From NCBI GenBank assembly GCA_029834535.1, contig JAQMWT010000465.1, forward strand, positions 1-42,924: a stretch of 42,924 nucleotides of DNA, written 5' to 3'. Origin of the DNA: Chrysophaeum taylorii. Its lineage: Eukaryota; Sar; Pelagophyceae; Pelagomonadales; Pelagomonadaceae. Below are positions 1 through 10,834 of the stretch, in pieces. The notes beneath the pieces were generated by a model. That model was not told the DNA's origin, did no database searches, and saw only the letters and a program-made list of their open reading frames with translations. Made by a program: the position numbers and the translations under genes. The number at the start of each line of letters is the position of its first letter. Positions within the stretch are counted from its first letter, which is position 1.

Positions 1-1220
1 CGTTGCACTTAAATATAACACCGGCCCTCTTGATCTGAAAACCATGGCCTAATAAACGGGTAACGCTCTGGACATTGAACCACGCTAATTCCATAGAGTA
101 GCAAGTTAATAGTCGACGAACATAGGACGCAGGTCGGCCTGACGCTACGCCGCGGTATGCACATCTAAAACCTGGCGGCGTCATACAGGATCGTGCGCTT
201 AACTGTGACTGAGCTTGAAACGCCCATTTATGTTCCTTCGTCTGCACTCTAATAAAACGATAGAACATCCAGTCAAGATAGAGCGGAGAACGCCGACCGC
301 TAGGATTCTTAGACTGATAAAACAAGCAACATGGTCTATTGAACTCGAAGCGTGCTCCTCTATATTATGGGACAACACGTTCTGAAATCATGCTGCGGTC
401 GCTTTCGTATTACAGCATAGGATCTAACCGACAAATACTGCCAAACTGCCGAAATAAAATGTACCTTCCTCCATCGTTTGCATCACCGGTGAGAAGACGC
501 ACTTGAGCAGAACATGACTGAGGGGACCTGCTCATATTCAATACCAGGCACATATAAATAACTTGGCAAGCGCGTGGCGGCCTAGCGCTGGATGCCGGAA
601 TCGATGGACGACATCTCGAACCGCGTACTGGTTTCTTTGGCTTTACCAAGCGTGTGATAATGTGGAAAATCAAGACACGCGTAGTTAGAGTACAACGTCG
701 CGTATACTTCTCTGTATTTCGATTACGAAATCTTCTACAGGAAAATCGTCTCAGGAATTTATCGATGTGACTTTAAGTGACAATACATCATGCAACAGGC
801 CTCGCAGCTTTATTACAATCATTGACGGAAGATGGTGTAGTTCGTGCCGCAATACGCCTACTCACACCATTCGTGGGTTTTTAAATATGCCATTTGTACG
901 ATCCACGATCTATCATCATTAAACAACTCGCGACATTGGCACGCGCCAATATGCTTTAACCTGGCAAATAGAGGCAATTCTGTCTTTGTCCCCGGACCTG
1001 GTGAATATAATGTGAATGCGCTTCGCTGGAACATATCATGATTTTATAAGATCAGCTTGTGCTATGACGGCGTAAATTAACGCTTATAACAATGTTGACC
1101 CTGATCATGCTTTATACCAAAACTGGCGGTTGAAGCATTTCCCAGGCAATATTCCCAACAGATAACATCGGCGTATTAAGAGTTTACATTGCAAAGTTGC
1201 ATCATACAGCGACTAGCTGG
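1..1220. other. No recognisable feature
   Basis: I find no convincing coding region, repeat or RNA gene here. The open frames are short, lack recognisable motifs and read like chance frames on both strands. Confidence 0.5.
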
Positions 1221-1535
1221 CGACTTCAGACATGCAAGCATGGGAGCAGGCCGAACCGACGGGCATTAAAATCACGGGCCTGTAGACGAGCGCCAGGTGA
1301 TCGGCGAAGTGACCGTAAGCTCGTCGTCATGCGACGAGAGACCTGATGTGACTGACAACCAACTGCGTGGATGTCTTCGTCTTAGCCCCGGCCATATTAA
1401 TTAATGCGAACGTTTGACTCCAACCGGCCCGCCCGGGGCGAATAGGTGCCAACCTACGCCGGGAGGGCGGATGCCTGGGCTAAGATTCGGATCAGGCACC
1501 GTCCTCCATCGCAACCGCAGTCGGCGATCAGGATG
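1221..1535 (-). repeat. SINE-like repeat, eroded copy 1
   Basis: This stretch aligns by eye with the reverse complement of the short GC-rich repeat seen intact at 10251-10617 and 41507-41873. Shared blocks include CACGGGCCTGTAGACGAG, the AATAGGTGCCAACCTACGCC block and CATCGCAACCGCAGTCGGCG near the head end. It is the most diverged full-span copy: it has many substitutions and small gaps, lost the long frame present in other copies, and shows no clear TTAG tail. The divergence suggests an old insertion. Confidence 0.75.
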
Positions 1536-2615
1536 AAACTTTCATGTTGTGATAATGGCTCTAACCACAGACTTATCTTTTTATCTTGATTCAGTGGCTG
1601 GGCACGGCCAACTTGCGCGAGATATGTAAATAACGCGCTAAAAAACATATTCGCGAAATAACGCCAGACAGCTCCATAAAGAAGCAGCGCCCTTCGATAA
1701 GTGGCGTACCAGAGAGCACCCTTGCATTTCGAGATGCGCAACAACGAGCCACAATTTTCTAACATCCACCATTCTAGTGATTCTCAAGCGCAAGCTGTTC
1801 AGGTTGGCGCCAGTCCTGGACACCACCATCTGACGTACCCTACCGGTTCGTGTGGATTGTACGATTCGCAAAAGGCCTCATCCACATCACATACCAAGCA
1901 ACCGTATCATTCGAAAATTTTCAACCTGGTGAAGCCACGGGCATGTGACGGTGGTTACGTATCTGCGGCTCTCGAATGGGGATCCTTTCGACATATCAGT
2001 GGGCAGGTTGTGCAATTCAGAATTTCTGTTAGTGTAGTCGTAGCATGACTCAGCAGTTTTGTAACGCCCCTTGGTTGTCCACCTTTTGCTACGCGTTCAT
2101 GTGGCAACTGGCTCGTTGGCGTGATTCGCTTAGCCCGCGCATCTCAGCATATTACGACCCCTCGTGTGGAACATAGTGGCTGCTGCCGCGTTCCCCACTT
2201 CGCTGGCAATCATGGTAGAAGCCGCTGTTGGTCACATAGCCACTGCCGCGTGTACGACTAAGCATATGCTTGATGTATCCCACAAAGGTCACCCCTAACG
2301 GATCGCTTCCACAGTGGCTGTTATACATGCCGTCCAATCGTACGATCTCCTCTAACGGCCCTCGAACATTTTACAATAAGTACTAAGCCCCAACAGGTTT
2401 GTTAGACCAATGTAATGTTTTAACAGGACTGCCCGCCGACGGCGGTTCTGTTTGTTATCTGCATTTGGAACCTAACGGACGCGAAATATGAACCCGATGT
2501 CGTACGTGCCTTATGTGGTGGCTAACGTTGCAACCGGCGATAACACCCCATTAATCGTGCGACCGATGTTGTTAATCCAGGAATGGTAAGTCGTGTTTCC
2601 TCTAAACTGACTTTT
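1536..2615. other. No recognisable feature
   Basis: A plus-strand frame of 115 codons (1701-2048) and a few shorter minus-strand frames exist, but none shows a known motif. Nothing here can be supported as a gene. Confidence 0.4.
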
Positions 2616-3686
2616 CCTCATCTTGTTACAAAATCTTGCTCCCGATTATGAACAGCATCCACCTCCCACCTTCACCCGACATTCCGCACTCTGTTCACAG
2701 CACCCCAATGATGGCGGCGCAGCTGCTATGCTCCCTCTCCCGCATGTGCTCCAGCTGTGCCTGCACCCGCCCTTCCGTCACCACGCTTCTGACATTTTCA
2801 ACAACGCCACCCACTAAATCGGTCTCTCTATTCCCAGGATATGCCGCGTCTCACCAGGTCCTCATCACCCTCAGCCTCGTCGCAAAACCAATCTCACGGA
2901 TGTTCTTACTCGTATTGCGCCTACTGTTGCCGCTTATAACCACGCCGGTGGTACGGCAGCCGACTTCAAGTATGACCTTCAAGCGGCGCATGACCTTCTG
3001 CGACCCACCCTCCTCCCTTCATCTTGCTCATGGCATCACTGGACAGTTTGTACGCCAGAGAGAATTTACACTATCGCCATCGCCATGTGCACCAAGCGAT
3101 CTCCACAGTCATATTCCGTTATGTGGCATAGAGCCGACCACCGTAGTGATGCTCCTCATGTTCACTTCTGCGACGACCAACCTTGCAGACGCATCCACAA
3201 GCTCGTTCATTTAATTTCTGAACATGCTGCAACTCAAGTTCGCCGCTCAATATGTTTATGGCGTTCACGCCCCTCATTTTGGATCATAATGACGGCTTGT
3301 GTGGTGCCTCCGAGCCTCATATCCGCCATCGAAGACGTATCACCGTGCAATCGCATTACATTGAGGCCCACCTTGGTGATGCTCCTCTACTAGGTGTTGC
3401 TCGTCGAAGATTCCGATCACGCTCATGCACGATAATGCCGCTTCTTACGCATTATAATCTGACGACGATATGACCCCAGCACGTTGTTCGGACAGTACAA
3501 GATTCAAGCCAAAGATGTAAAATTGATGAATAAGTTCAGCTGCCTCAAAGGTTATCAGACGCTGATCGCAAAGCGTGTTTGCTGCCATCTCAAGGAGATT
3601 TTTGATATTATTAAGTTTGGCTGATTTAAACTAAGCATAATGGGTCAACTCAAGCGCATTGACACCGCCTCGTCCTACGTGTAACC

Positions 3687-4315
3687 AACGCTGCTGGTCA
3701 GTACATTAAACATAAAGCACGCCTGGTCCGCGCGGATTCTTAGCGGGCACCGATTTTCAACACGTTCAGCCCATGGCACGGCATCTGGCATCCGTTTGTG
3801 TTCTGGCGCTAACAGCAGCTGCGACTTCAGTCTACCATGGCGTCCCTAACGGCTTTGTTCAAGCTCCCATCGTTCTCATGTCGTATCAAACTGCCACTAG
3901 GCATTTACCTTCGATCCGAAGAACGCGGTACCAAGCCGTCGTCTCCCTAAGCTACTTAAATCTCTCTATGGTTGCGTCAGACCCTGCCCTTTGGAATCAA
4001 ACCATAAACGGCTTTGATTCATTAGGCTGCCGATTTCGAACAGACACGTACGCTAAAGTCAAGCTGACGCTACGCATAATCTGCACGCTATATACTACGA
4101 CGTGGTAGCACTTCGGAACCTGCGTCGTGGTTCAGCAAGCCCGAAAAAAGGTCAAGTCGACACCTTCGAGGTCAATACTCCTAGGCATGCGCATAACGCG
4201 TACAACCGATGATATATATCGGACTGTCAGGCTAAACGATGCATTGTTCGAAGAGTACCCCATTTTAATGCAGTTACGTCCACTTCGCACACCGATGTCA
4301 CCATCAACCACGTAA
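3687..4315 (+). pseudogene. Copia reverse transcriptase remnant
   Basis: The palm start reads YIKHKARLV, the classic copia KARLVA-type motif, followed in a shifted frame by DFQHVQPMARHLASVCVLAL, matching the usual copia D-F-x-x-T-F-S-P-V-A-R-x-x-S-I-R block. Then comes PNGFVQAP (equivalent of AFLNG) and, later, ALWNQTINGF and RTDTYAKV, the YGLKQ-side region. LLGMRITRTTDDIYRTVRL is the connection motif that follows the catalytic loop. The YVDD box itself is not recognisable. At least four frame changes are needed, so the product is not made. Confidence 0.7.
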
Positions 4316-4319
4316 AACG

Positions 4320-4700
4320 AAGCCATCTTCTGATATGGACATTTGGCCTTCATAACTCTACCGGCAAACTCACTGTCAGTTGGCTTGTCGCCCGATCATA
4401 ACAAAGTCTTAGTCGTTGCTCTCGAGGATGCATAATCCAACATTTCGACAGTACTGCAGGAACGACGCTCCGCTACGTGCGCAAGCGCGAAAATCGTAAT
4501 CTTCGCCTCTGGTACTACTCTGGTTCTTCCGCTCTAATGGACCACCTTCGACTTCTTATCGGTAATCGTACTGACATGGCCACCATGTTGGATTACACTA
4601 AAGAACAAGTAAAAGCATCCACACGCGGTTCCGTATTCGCGACTACGCAGTTAAAACGTACGTACATCTTATCCGGTACCCAAAACGCCGATGGTTTACT
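4320..4700 (+). pseudogene. Copia RT-RNase H linker remnant
   Basis: Frame-hopping gives GKLTVSWLVA, then SRCSRGC, then an uninterrupted stretch from about 4477 with RKRENRNLRLWYYSG and NRTDMATMLDYTKEQV. The same sequence of motifs occurs in the open copia frame at the right end of the window (GKLVFMQVA, GRCSRGM, KKPENRSLRLWF, NRIDLSTVVDYQPQDV). The RNase H catalytic part that should follow is not recognisable, so this is a partial fossil of the D-type family. Confidence 0.65.
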
Positions 4701-4860
4701 AAACCGGCGAGCTCCGCTCTTCAGTAGATTTCGCACGTTACTCGGCTTACAACAACCATACTCAACAATATGGTTAATCCTTAGCCCTTCATTAGCGTGC
4801 AAATGACTTAAACTAACCCTGCATGCAAAGGAATACTGACTCGCTAAAACGTGAAATGCA

Positions 4861-4938
4861 ATGAAAGATGGATGCGGATATTTTTACGATGGATCCACTA
4901 AAAACAAAGATGCGCGAGCCGGCGCCATTCTACCCTGA
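4861..4938 (+). pseudogene. Possible RNase H first-motif scrap
   Basis: ATG followed by KDGCGYFYDGSTKNKDARAG then a stop. FYDGSTKN-x-x-x-AGAIL resembles the first beta strands of an RNase HI-type domain (Y-x-DGS...AG). Only about 25 residues are present and the catalytic aspartate is the only motif visible, so this could be chance. Confidence 0.2.
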
Positions 4939-5380
4939 ACCGTGGTCGTGGTGGTGCACTGTCACTATCAACAATGCTCGACTCAAGCGTTGTGAGTTTC
5001 CCTAATCGGAAGCATCAAACCTATTGTAGGTGGCTCAGGACATCAATCTACGCCCGTTACGCCTAAGGCACCCAAGGCAACTGTCCAACAACCGTGTAAT
5101 CGCAACCATAAAAGTCTTGATATTTGCGTTAAGCCGTTTGACGCACTTGATGATGTCAGGAGCATCGCCCTTGGTGCATCCCCGCCAGACTTCATCATCC
5201 CGCCGCATAAGAATCCTCAGTGTTGGCTTAAGTCTGTGCAGCAGCTGCCACCAGCCAACCGACAGATGGACGATATCGGTATCTTTATGTTTGCTGTCAA
5301 AGCAAAGCGCATTCGGAATGCCCCGCTATATCTCCGAATGAAGGCATTGCTCACAACTCCACCATTAAAGGGTTGTCAAA
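4939..5380. other. No recognisable feature
   Basis: Open frames overlap here on the plus strand (5030-5341, 5236-5418) but show no recognised motif. The stretch may be the decayed upstream part of the coding region that becomes clearer after 5600. Confidence 0.3.
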
Positions 5381-5875
5381 GTGCATGTGGCGTGTACAAA
5401 GTGTTACAACAAAACTGAGATGCCGGGCACACCCCTCGTGCTCATCATCTGTACTGAAGATGAGCTTAAAATTGACAGGATTCGCCAAATGTTGAGGATC
5501 ATCTCGCGTCTGAGCAACATGCATGCATTGCTTCGATGTACCGCGCCCTTTCTTTTGTTGATTTGTGTGATGTGTAGCTTGTCGAATCATGGGATAGCGT
5601 TAATTCGCAATAATCAGCAGCCCTTCCAACTCTCTTGTTATAATGATCCAGCTGCCCACATACGCGCTATAGTCCTCCGCCTTGGAAAGTCCATTGCTAT
5701 TAACAAGCTGCTCAAAGAGGCAATCATGCAGACTGCAACATCCCATAACGTTGATGCTTCTAAAACTCTCGTCAACCCTGACGCTAACACCATGCTCTTA
5801 CTGCAGCTGCCCTTCATTTCGAGTGTAAATCTTGAGATTCTTGTAGCAACCTGGTCTTTGTTACAATCAGTGTAA
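5381..5875 (+). pseudogene. Unknown coding remnant upstream of coiled-coil ORF
   Basis: A 164-codon frame in the same frame as the downstream ORF at 5918, separated from it by a single TAA at 5873-5875 and fourteen codons. The second half (from about 5640, NDPAAHIRAIVLRLGKSI onward) looks protein-like. The first half looks shifted, because the alternative frame reads LASEQHACIASMYRALSFVD, so an older frameshift near 5500-5640 is likely. I do not recognise the family. The simplest reading is one long gene broken by a nonsense change and at least one indel. Confidence 0.4.
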
Positions 5876-5917
5876 GATAAAACCTGCGTAGTTACCAATC
5901 CTGAGGAGTTACTTAAC

Positions 5918-6658
5918 GTGCTCATCGAACGCTTTGTTAACGATGTGTCTCATCAACTTGACGCAACTTCTTCCGAGACGGTACCGCCAATGCTACACTA
6001 CTTTCACCAACTTCCACCTAATCAACAACTAGCATTTAAAAACGTGTTAATTCAAGTTGGCTACCCATCCCATATCATTGACACTTTCACTAATAATACC
6101 CCTTCTGAAGATGTGTCATCAGCGCCAATCGATAATCCACCCGCCGAGCCCACGCCAGATAAAGCTAACGACAATATGGCTGAATCCCTACACCAATTAA
6201 AAGAAGAGATTCGGTCTTTATCTCTACGTCTCACTAACACCGAACAGCAATTGATGGCACGAGAACATCAACTATCGCTTGCTCTAACATCTCTCACACA
6301 GATGCAAGAAGCCTACGAGAACCTTAATACTCAAGTGACCGAGAACATTAAACATGTCTCTTTGTTAGATAACATTTTGTCAAGTCTTCAAATGCATCAG
6401 AACACCATAATACCGACCTCTGCTGTATTTGTCCATATCATTTCTCGGTCGCTTATCTCGTCTATTGGACAGCTCCCTCCAGATACGTATAATGAGGCAC
6501 AGCGAGTTCAAATCGACGCAGCAGCTCATCACCTCCACACAGCTATGTCTGATGCACATGATCGTGTTATCCCTGCATTGGATCTACACGCTCTTACACC
6601 AGATGCTGCTATGTCTTTCCTTTCGTCTGTCATGTCACCCCTTGGTCACCTTGAGTGA
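5918..6658 (+). CDS. Unrecognised coiled-coil protein, 246 aa
   Basis: The frame reads as real protein. It has a helical N-terminus (residues 1-55), a Pro/Asp/Glu-rich linker (about 60-90) and a long amphipathic helix (about 92-150, including LHQLKEEIRSLSLRLTNTEQ) typical of a coiled coil. A second helical block at 170-246 follows. The frame is open upstream to the TAA at 5873, so the chosen start is only the first convenient codon after that stop. No zinc knuckle, protease or enzymatic motif is visible. A coiled-coil protein near retroelement debris could be a Gag, but I see no capsid signature, so function is left open. Confidence 0.5.
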   Translation: MLIERFVNDVSHQLDATSSETVPPMLHYFHQLPPNQQLAFKNVLIQVGYPSHIIDTFTNNTPSEDVSSAPIDNPPAEPTPDKANDNMAESLHQLKEEIRSLSLRLTNTEQQLMAREHQLSLALTSLTQMQEAYENLNTQVTENIKHVSLLDNILSSLQMHQNTIIPTSAVFVHIISRSLISSIGQLPPDTYNEAQRVQIDAAAHHLHTAMSDAHDRVIPALDLHALTPDAAMSFLSSVMSPLGHLE

Positions 6659-6662
6659 TGCA

Positions 6663-6839
6663 ATGACTACACACAATACCAACACTGCTAACGACCTATC
6701 CTCTGATGATCATGATTCGTCTTCTCCAGAGTTAAAGGAACTGGACGATAATAGCGAGGATGAACTGGACCACACATCTGATGTTGTGGATACCGATACA
6801 GCTTCTTTGCGCAACATCACAACACGCTCGACATCATAA
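6663..6839 (+). CDS. Acidic C-terminal tail, shifted frame
   Basis: A short frame starting at an ATG seven bases after the TGA start of the coiled-coil ORF's stop codon and encoding about 58 residues very rich in Asp, Ser and Thr (for example KELDDNSEDELDHTSD). The frame is open upstream across the preceding stop, so it is best read as the original C-terminus of the coiled-coil protein cut off by a one-base frame change near 6650. A separate small cistron is the alternative. Confidence 0.35.
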   Translation: MTTHNTNTANDLSSDDHDSSSPELKELDDNSEDELDHTSDVVDTDTASLRNITTRSTS

Positions 6840-7660
6840 TTAATTTGTCCTGTTCTGTTGTTGTTTGTTCCACTGTTCACTGTTCTCATGTATATTGCAC
6901 AAGTTCCGCTTCAAGAACGTCTGAAATGCATAAACCGTTTTCACACGTTGAGGGGGTCCAGAGAGCTACACTAGTATGTGCGCGACACTGGAACATTTCA
7001 CATCTATCTCTACACGAGGGTTTTCTCTCCGTAATACGGCTTTCCCTCCTTCCTTCCTTACCCTTCCGCAATTACTTTTTCATGACTATGAAGAACCCAG
7101 TCTGAAGCTCTTTTCCAACATGGAGTAGGCCTCCAGGTGCGTACCGTCAGGTGCGGGGTTGTCTGTTTAATTAACAGAGGCTTCGTTCCTCGTTGTCAGT
7201 GTAAACGCTTCTATGGGACCTAATGTCCTTAAGGAGTTGGGGCTTAAATCCCTACCTTATGTAGTAGCATGTGGCAAGCGGAATGGTCTGTACACGCCTA
7301 CGACTGTACGCAGTCTCTACCATGTACCCGGCGAGGGTCAAATCTCTCCAGCATTAGGCCGGGCTCGCTGTGCCCTCACCGCCCTCACACATGTCGCCGA
7401 ATCGGGGAGCCCCACCCAGGCCGCCCGATCCCAGCAGGACGTCATCCTTCGTCGCACATACGTCCGGCGGCAGCATGCGTGCGACCTCCGGGCGGGGCCC
7501 GTCCTCTCTTCGCCTGCCCCACGACTCGGCGATGACCCCGACTAGGTCTCGCATACTTATCTACGCCCGTCAGGCAGATCCCTCCTACCCCACAAAACCA
7601 CCCACATCCTTCATGCACCACACACACCCCCCCCTCTTCGCAGTCGACCTTTAAAGACAA
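6840..7660. other. Intergenic, no assigned gene
   Basis: T-rich sequence to about 7100, then a GC-richer part. A plus-strand frame of 110 codons (7213-7545) has no recognised motif. The end, 7630-7656, has CCCCTCTT followed by GACCTTTAAAGAC, which recurs at 20390-20419. The two flanks do not otherwise match. Confidence 0.35.
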
Positions 7661-7956
<296 letters not shown>

Positions 7957-8261
7957 CCACCGTCGTGAGTCGTGGTTTAGGTGGCTTCTACGAACGATGG
8001 AAGGTACGAGAATGGGCCCAGCTTAAGTACGCCAAGCCGTGGGAATCTGCTCTCGAGGCCGCGCGTCGCTGCCCGCTCTCCTTGCGTATCGCCGCGCTGT
8101 CTTAGGATCTCCATCTAAGGCAGTCATGGGGGGGTGCCCATGCCGCGCGTGTAACGCCACGGCAGATTCTGCGTAGCTGCACCACCGAGCTCTCGTTTTT
8201 AAAGCATTTTCGCACCAAAAGCGCTCACGCGTCCCCTAAAAAAGCCTCCTTAACTTTGATT
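7957..8261. other. No recognisable feature
   Basis: I see no gene or repeat between the microsatellite and the motif cluster at 8262. Confidence 0.4.
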
Positions 8262-8514
8262 TTAAAAGCCAAAGTTTGGTCAATACCGTGGAAGTTCGAG
8301 GAGTAGTGATCAAACTTGTTGACCAAACCTACAAGGCTATTAATCAGACTTGGAGGGTTGATTGACCAAACTCGATGCAACTTCGGAGTGACCAAACTAA
8401 AATGATCAAACTTATGTTGAAAGTGACCAAACTTGTGAATTGTCTCTTAAACATACATCAAATCGAGCAAACTTGAAAGAAATCGACCAAGTTTGTTAAC
8501 CAAGCTTGACCGAT
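8262..8514. repeat. Cluster of TGACCAAACTTG-like motifs
   Basis: About nine to ten copies of a 10-12 base motif, consensus (T/C)GA(C/T)CAAACTTG, lie in 250 bases, for example at 8308-8318, 8319-8330, 8363-8374, 8389-8399, 8403-8414, 8424-8435, 8464-8475, 8484-8495 and 8500-8511. One inverted copy (AAGTTTGGTCAA) is at 8272-8283. Spacing is irregular (10-45 bases), so it is not a simple tandem satellite. Element A inserted just after it. Confidence 0.7.
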
Positions 8515-8520
8515 CCCTTG

Positions 8521-8834
8521 TGTGGCGGAAAGGAAAATTTGCCTACCTGGGCTCACCTTCGAATCCAGGCTCGCCGCTCGCGCCCGTCTCTTGATCGAGT
8601 CAACTGGACGTGGAAGGCCGTTCACCCGCCACACAATCACAAACAACTTCCGTGGCTGGTCATCCCAACTTGAGGATCGGCTGTTGCTTTATGATTAAGA
8701 ACTCTCGAAACACCCAAATCAGGGAAGATGATGTCATAGAGAAAACTGACATCATCAGATCGGAGTAGGGTGCCCCTGATAACGGGGGGGCCTAAAGGAG
8801 GGGTAAGCCTTAGGAGGAGGAAGTTTCCGCCACA
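8521..8834 (-). repeat. 3' LTR of element A
   Basis: 314 bp, TG...CA ends, matching 18955-19271 along its whole length. The left flank CCTTG is the target duplication. The inside flank at 8835 gives a modest purine tract on the minus strand (AGGGGAG) as a candidate polypurine tract. Confidence 0.93.
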
Positions 8835-10250
8835 GGACTCCCCTGGTAAGAATACGAGCTGCCCCAGCGAGCGGCTAGCGCAAGGAGCGCGGCTCGCCTT
8901 ACGTGCATCTCGTGCACGAATCTTCTTGTAAACGCGGGTGATTATCGGTTCGGGAACTCGACCACTGCGCAAAGTAAACTTGGGCACCAACACATCAATC
9001 TCGTGCGGAGCGAACTCCGTGACACAAGGAGTTGTGCTGGATGAGATCTTGGACTTGTCGGCGAAACTGCGACCGTCAGCGTCCTTGTACTCAGGCTTAA
9101 GCTTGCGGTTCGAAAGGTGAGCGGTCGGTTCGAAATAAGCGACATCATCATTCGGACCCAAATCGGAATAGAAATGTAGAGCAACACGATCATTCTGGTA
9201 ATCGTAAGGCTCGTAAACTTCAGCAACATAGATCTTCTTGCGCCAATCAGAGCGCTTCCGGTCAGGAATCCGGAAAACAACAAACTTGCCGTGCTGATAA
9301 TCGTCGCGGAAAGTTTCTTCGGGTTTGCGGATGGCTTGATCAACGACCGGAGGAACCATCACAGGCGTGATCTGAATAACATGAACGCGTCGTTCTTCGG
9401 CCGGAGAGTCGAGAGACTCCATCTTATAGGTGACCGGGGAAAGGCGTTCCTTGATAATAAACGGTCCTCGCCATTCTGGTCGAAGCTTGTTCTGAAGGAA
9501 AGGAATGTAAAGCAAAACACACGATTATCCCTTGTATTTCACATCGACATGGTCGGCATTGTAAGCCAATCGTCGTTTCTTCAAAGCTTTATCACGAGCT
9601 TCGTGGACGATCGTCGTATAATACTTCGATCGTTCACGAGGTTCAGCGACTGCATCAGAGCGAGTCTTCGGCAACAGTCTGGTATCGAAATCCGTAAGGG
9701 GATAATCGGTTGGCAACATAGGCTGACGGTTCAGGCGTAGCATAAAGGGGGAAATGTGCGTGCCTGGGATGAATTTGCCGTTGTAGCAAAACGCAATATA
9801 ATGGGCAAAGTCGGGCCAATCCGCGATGTTCCGACCCTGAATGCAGGCACGGAGGAATGCCTTGATAAATCGGTTCACACGCTCAGCAGGATTCGACTGG
9901 GCATGATGCGGGATCGTAGTTGTGTAGCGCGTGTTGAAGAGATGGCAAAACTCGCGCATCGACTTGTTCACGAACTCTTTACCATTGTCGGTACGAATCA
10001 TCTGGGACAAGTAGCCCTTTAGGAGGATGTTAAAGACAAAAGACTCTATAATGGATTCAGCAGTCTTATCGTTCAAAACATCCAAAATCCAGAAGTGCGA
10101 GAACGGATCGAAAAACACTAGAAGATACGCCTCGGGACCAGCGCTGAGCAAAGGTCCAAATAAATCCATGCATAGAACAGCACCATCACCATCGTAGACA
10201 GGCTGCAGCAAAAGTCCAGCTCGTATCGGCTCATGTGTACGAGCTTTCTG
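8637..10250 (-). pseudogene. Integrase core and C-terminus of element A
   Basis: The catalytic core (9525-10250) shows the three acidic residues: MDLFGP, RTDNGKEF and NPAERVNRF, spaced as in retroviral-type integrases that insert cDNA into the genome. One in-frame TAA at 9525-9527 follows KYKG; the frame then continues with LLYIPFLQNKLRPEWRGPF and VHVIQITPV, the GPY/F module of Ty3/gypsy integrases. The protein then runs on about 200 residues, first with an aromatic-rich segment (about 9130-9300: FVVFRIP, SDWRKKIYVAEVYEPY, RVALHFYSDLG) that could be a small barrel fold. The last part reads into the LTR. The stop inactivates this copy. Confidence 0.85.
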
Positions 10251-10617
10251 ACTAACTAACTAACTAACTTCAGACCTCTCCCGAGCATGGGAGCCAGGCC
10301 GGACCGACAGGAGCCAGTCCGGAATCACGGGCCTGTAGACGAGGGGCGCCGAAAGGTGGGTCGGCGGAGAGTGATCATCAAGCTTGTCGCCATGCGACGA
10401 GGAGACCGCGATGTGACTGACAACCAACTCGTCGATAACCTTCCGTCTGCGCCCCCCGGCCATACCCCGTCTCACTGCGAACGTTCCGGCTGCCAACCGG
10501 CCCGCCCGAGAGGCGAATAGGTGCCAACCTACGCCGGGAGGGCGGACGCCCTCGCAAGGCTCAGGATTCATGAGGCACAATCCTCCATCGCAACCGCAGT
10601 CGGCGATCAGGGTAAGG
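10251..10617 (-). repeat. SINE-like repeat copy 2, inside A integrase
   Basis: A copy with (TTAG)n tail (TAACTAACTAAC on the plus strand) at 10251-10269 and head CGGCGATCAGGGTAAG at the other end. It splits A's integrase between the zinc-binding module and the catalytic core, so it inserted after A did. In its own sense the repeat keeps the 103-codon frame ending in the tail (10260-10571). I see no clear target duplication here. Confidence 0.9.
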
Positions 10618-10834
10618 GTATAACAGAATAAACATTCAGCAATTAAGATTCCGACTTCGTTCGACATGTGGGGTCACCGAAATCGTCCCTGGATAGCCTG
10701 GACGGTACTGTGACGTCCCATATGACCGCCGTTAACCGGAGTGTCATGGTAGAGTCGAATAATGCGCTTACGCAACGTGGCAGGGGCCAGAATCATCGAG
10801 TGCAAATCAGCAGAAATGCGGCAGAGAATGTATT
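10618..10834 (-). pseudogene. Integrase zinc-binding (H2C2) module of element A
   Basis: One minus-strand frame reads LAPATLRKRIIRLYHDTPVN then GGHMGRHSTVQAIQGRF, a stop, PHMSNEVG and ECLFCY. This is the H-x7-H ... C-x2-C integrase N-terminal zinc module. The stop (TGA) stands where a tryptophan is expected (FRWP), a one-base change. The module is cut from the core by the SINE-like insertion. Confidence 0.8.

Larger units (their letters stand above)
2616..4820 (+). mobile_element. Decayed Ty1/copia element 'G'
   Basis: Peptides in copia pol order can be picked out by hopping frames. A possible integrase zinc-binding region (histidines then FCDDQPC and HK) lies near 3060-3220, RT motifs at 3687-4315, and an RNase H-side block at 4320-4650. 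No LTRs were found. Frameshifts every 50-150 bases make it an old fossil. The block at 4320-4650 is a relative of the intact copia RNase H region at 41964-42924 (shared RCSRG, LRY, ENR-LRLW), so G and D are probably one family in opposite orientations. Confidence 0.65.

Noticed and set aside
7630..7656. CCCCTCTT...GACCTTTAAAGAC shared with 20390-20419
   Set aside because: The match is under 35 bases and flanks do not align, too little to call a repeat family.
10287..10520. Plus-strand 77-codon frame, also repeated at 38911-39144 and 41605-41967 on the other strand
   Set aside because: It is the antisense of the SINE-like repeat. The sense frame with the stop in the tail is the better candidate, and even that may be non-coding.
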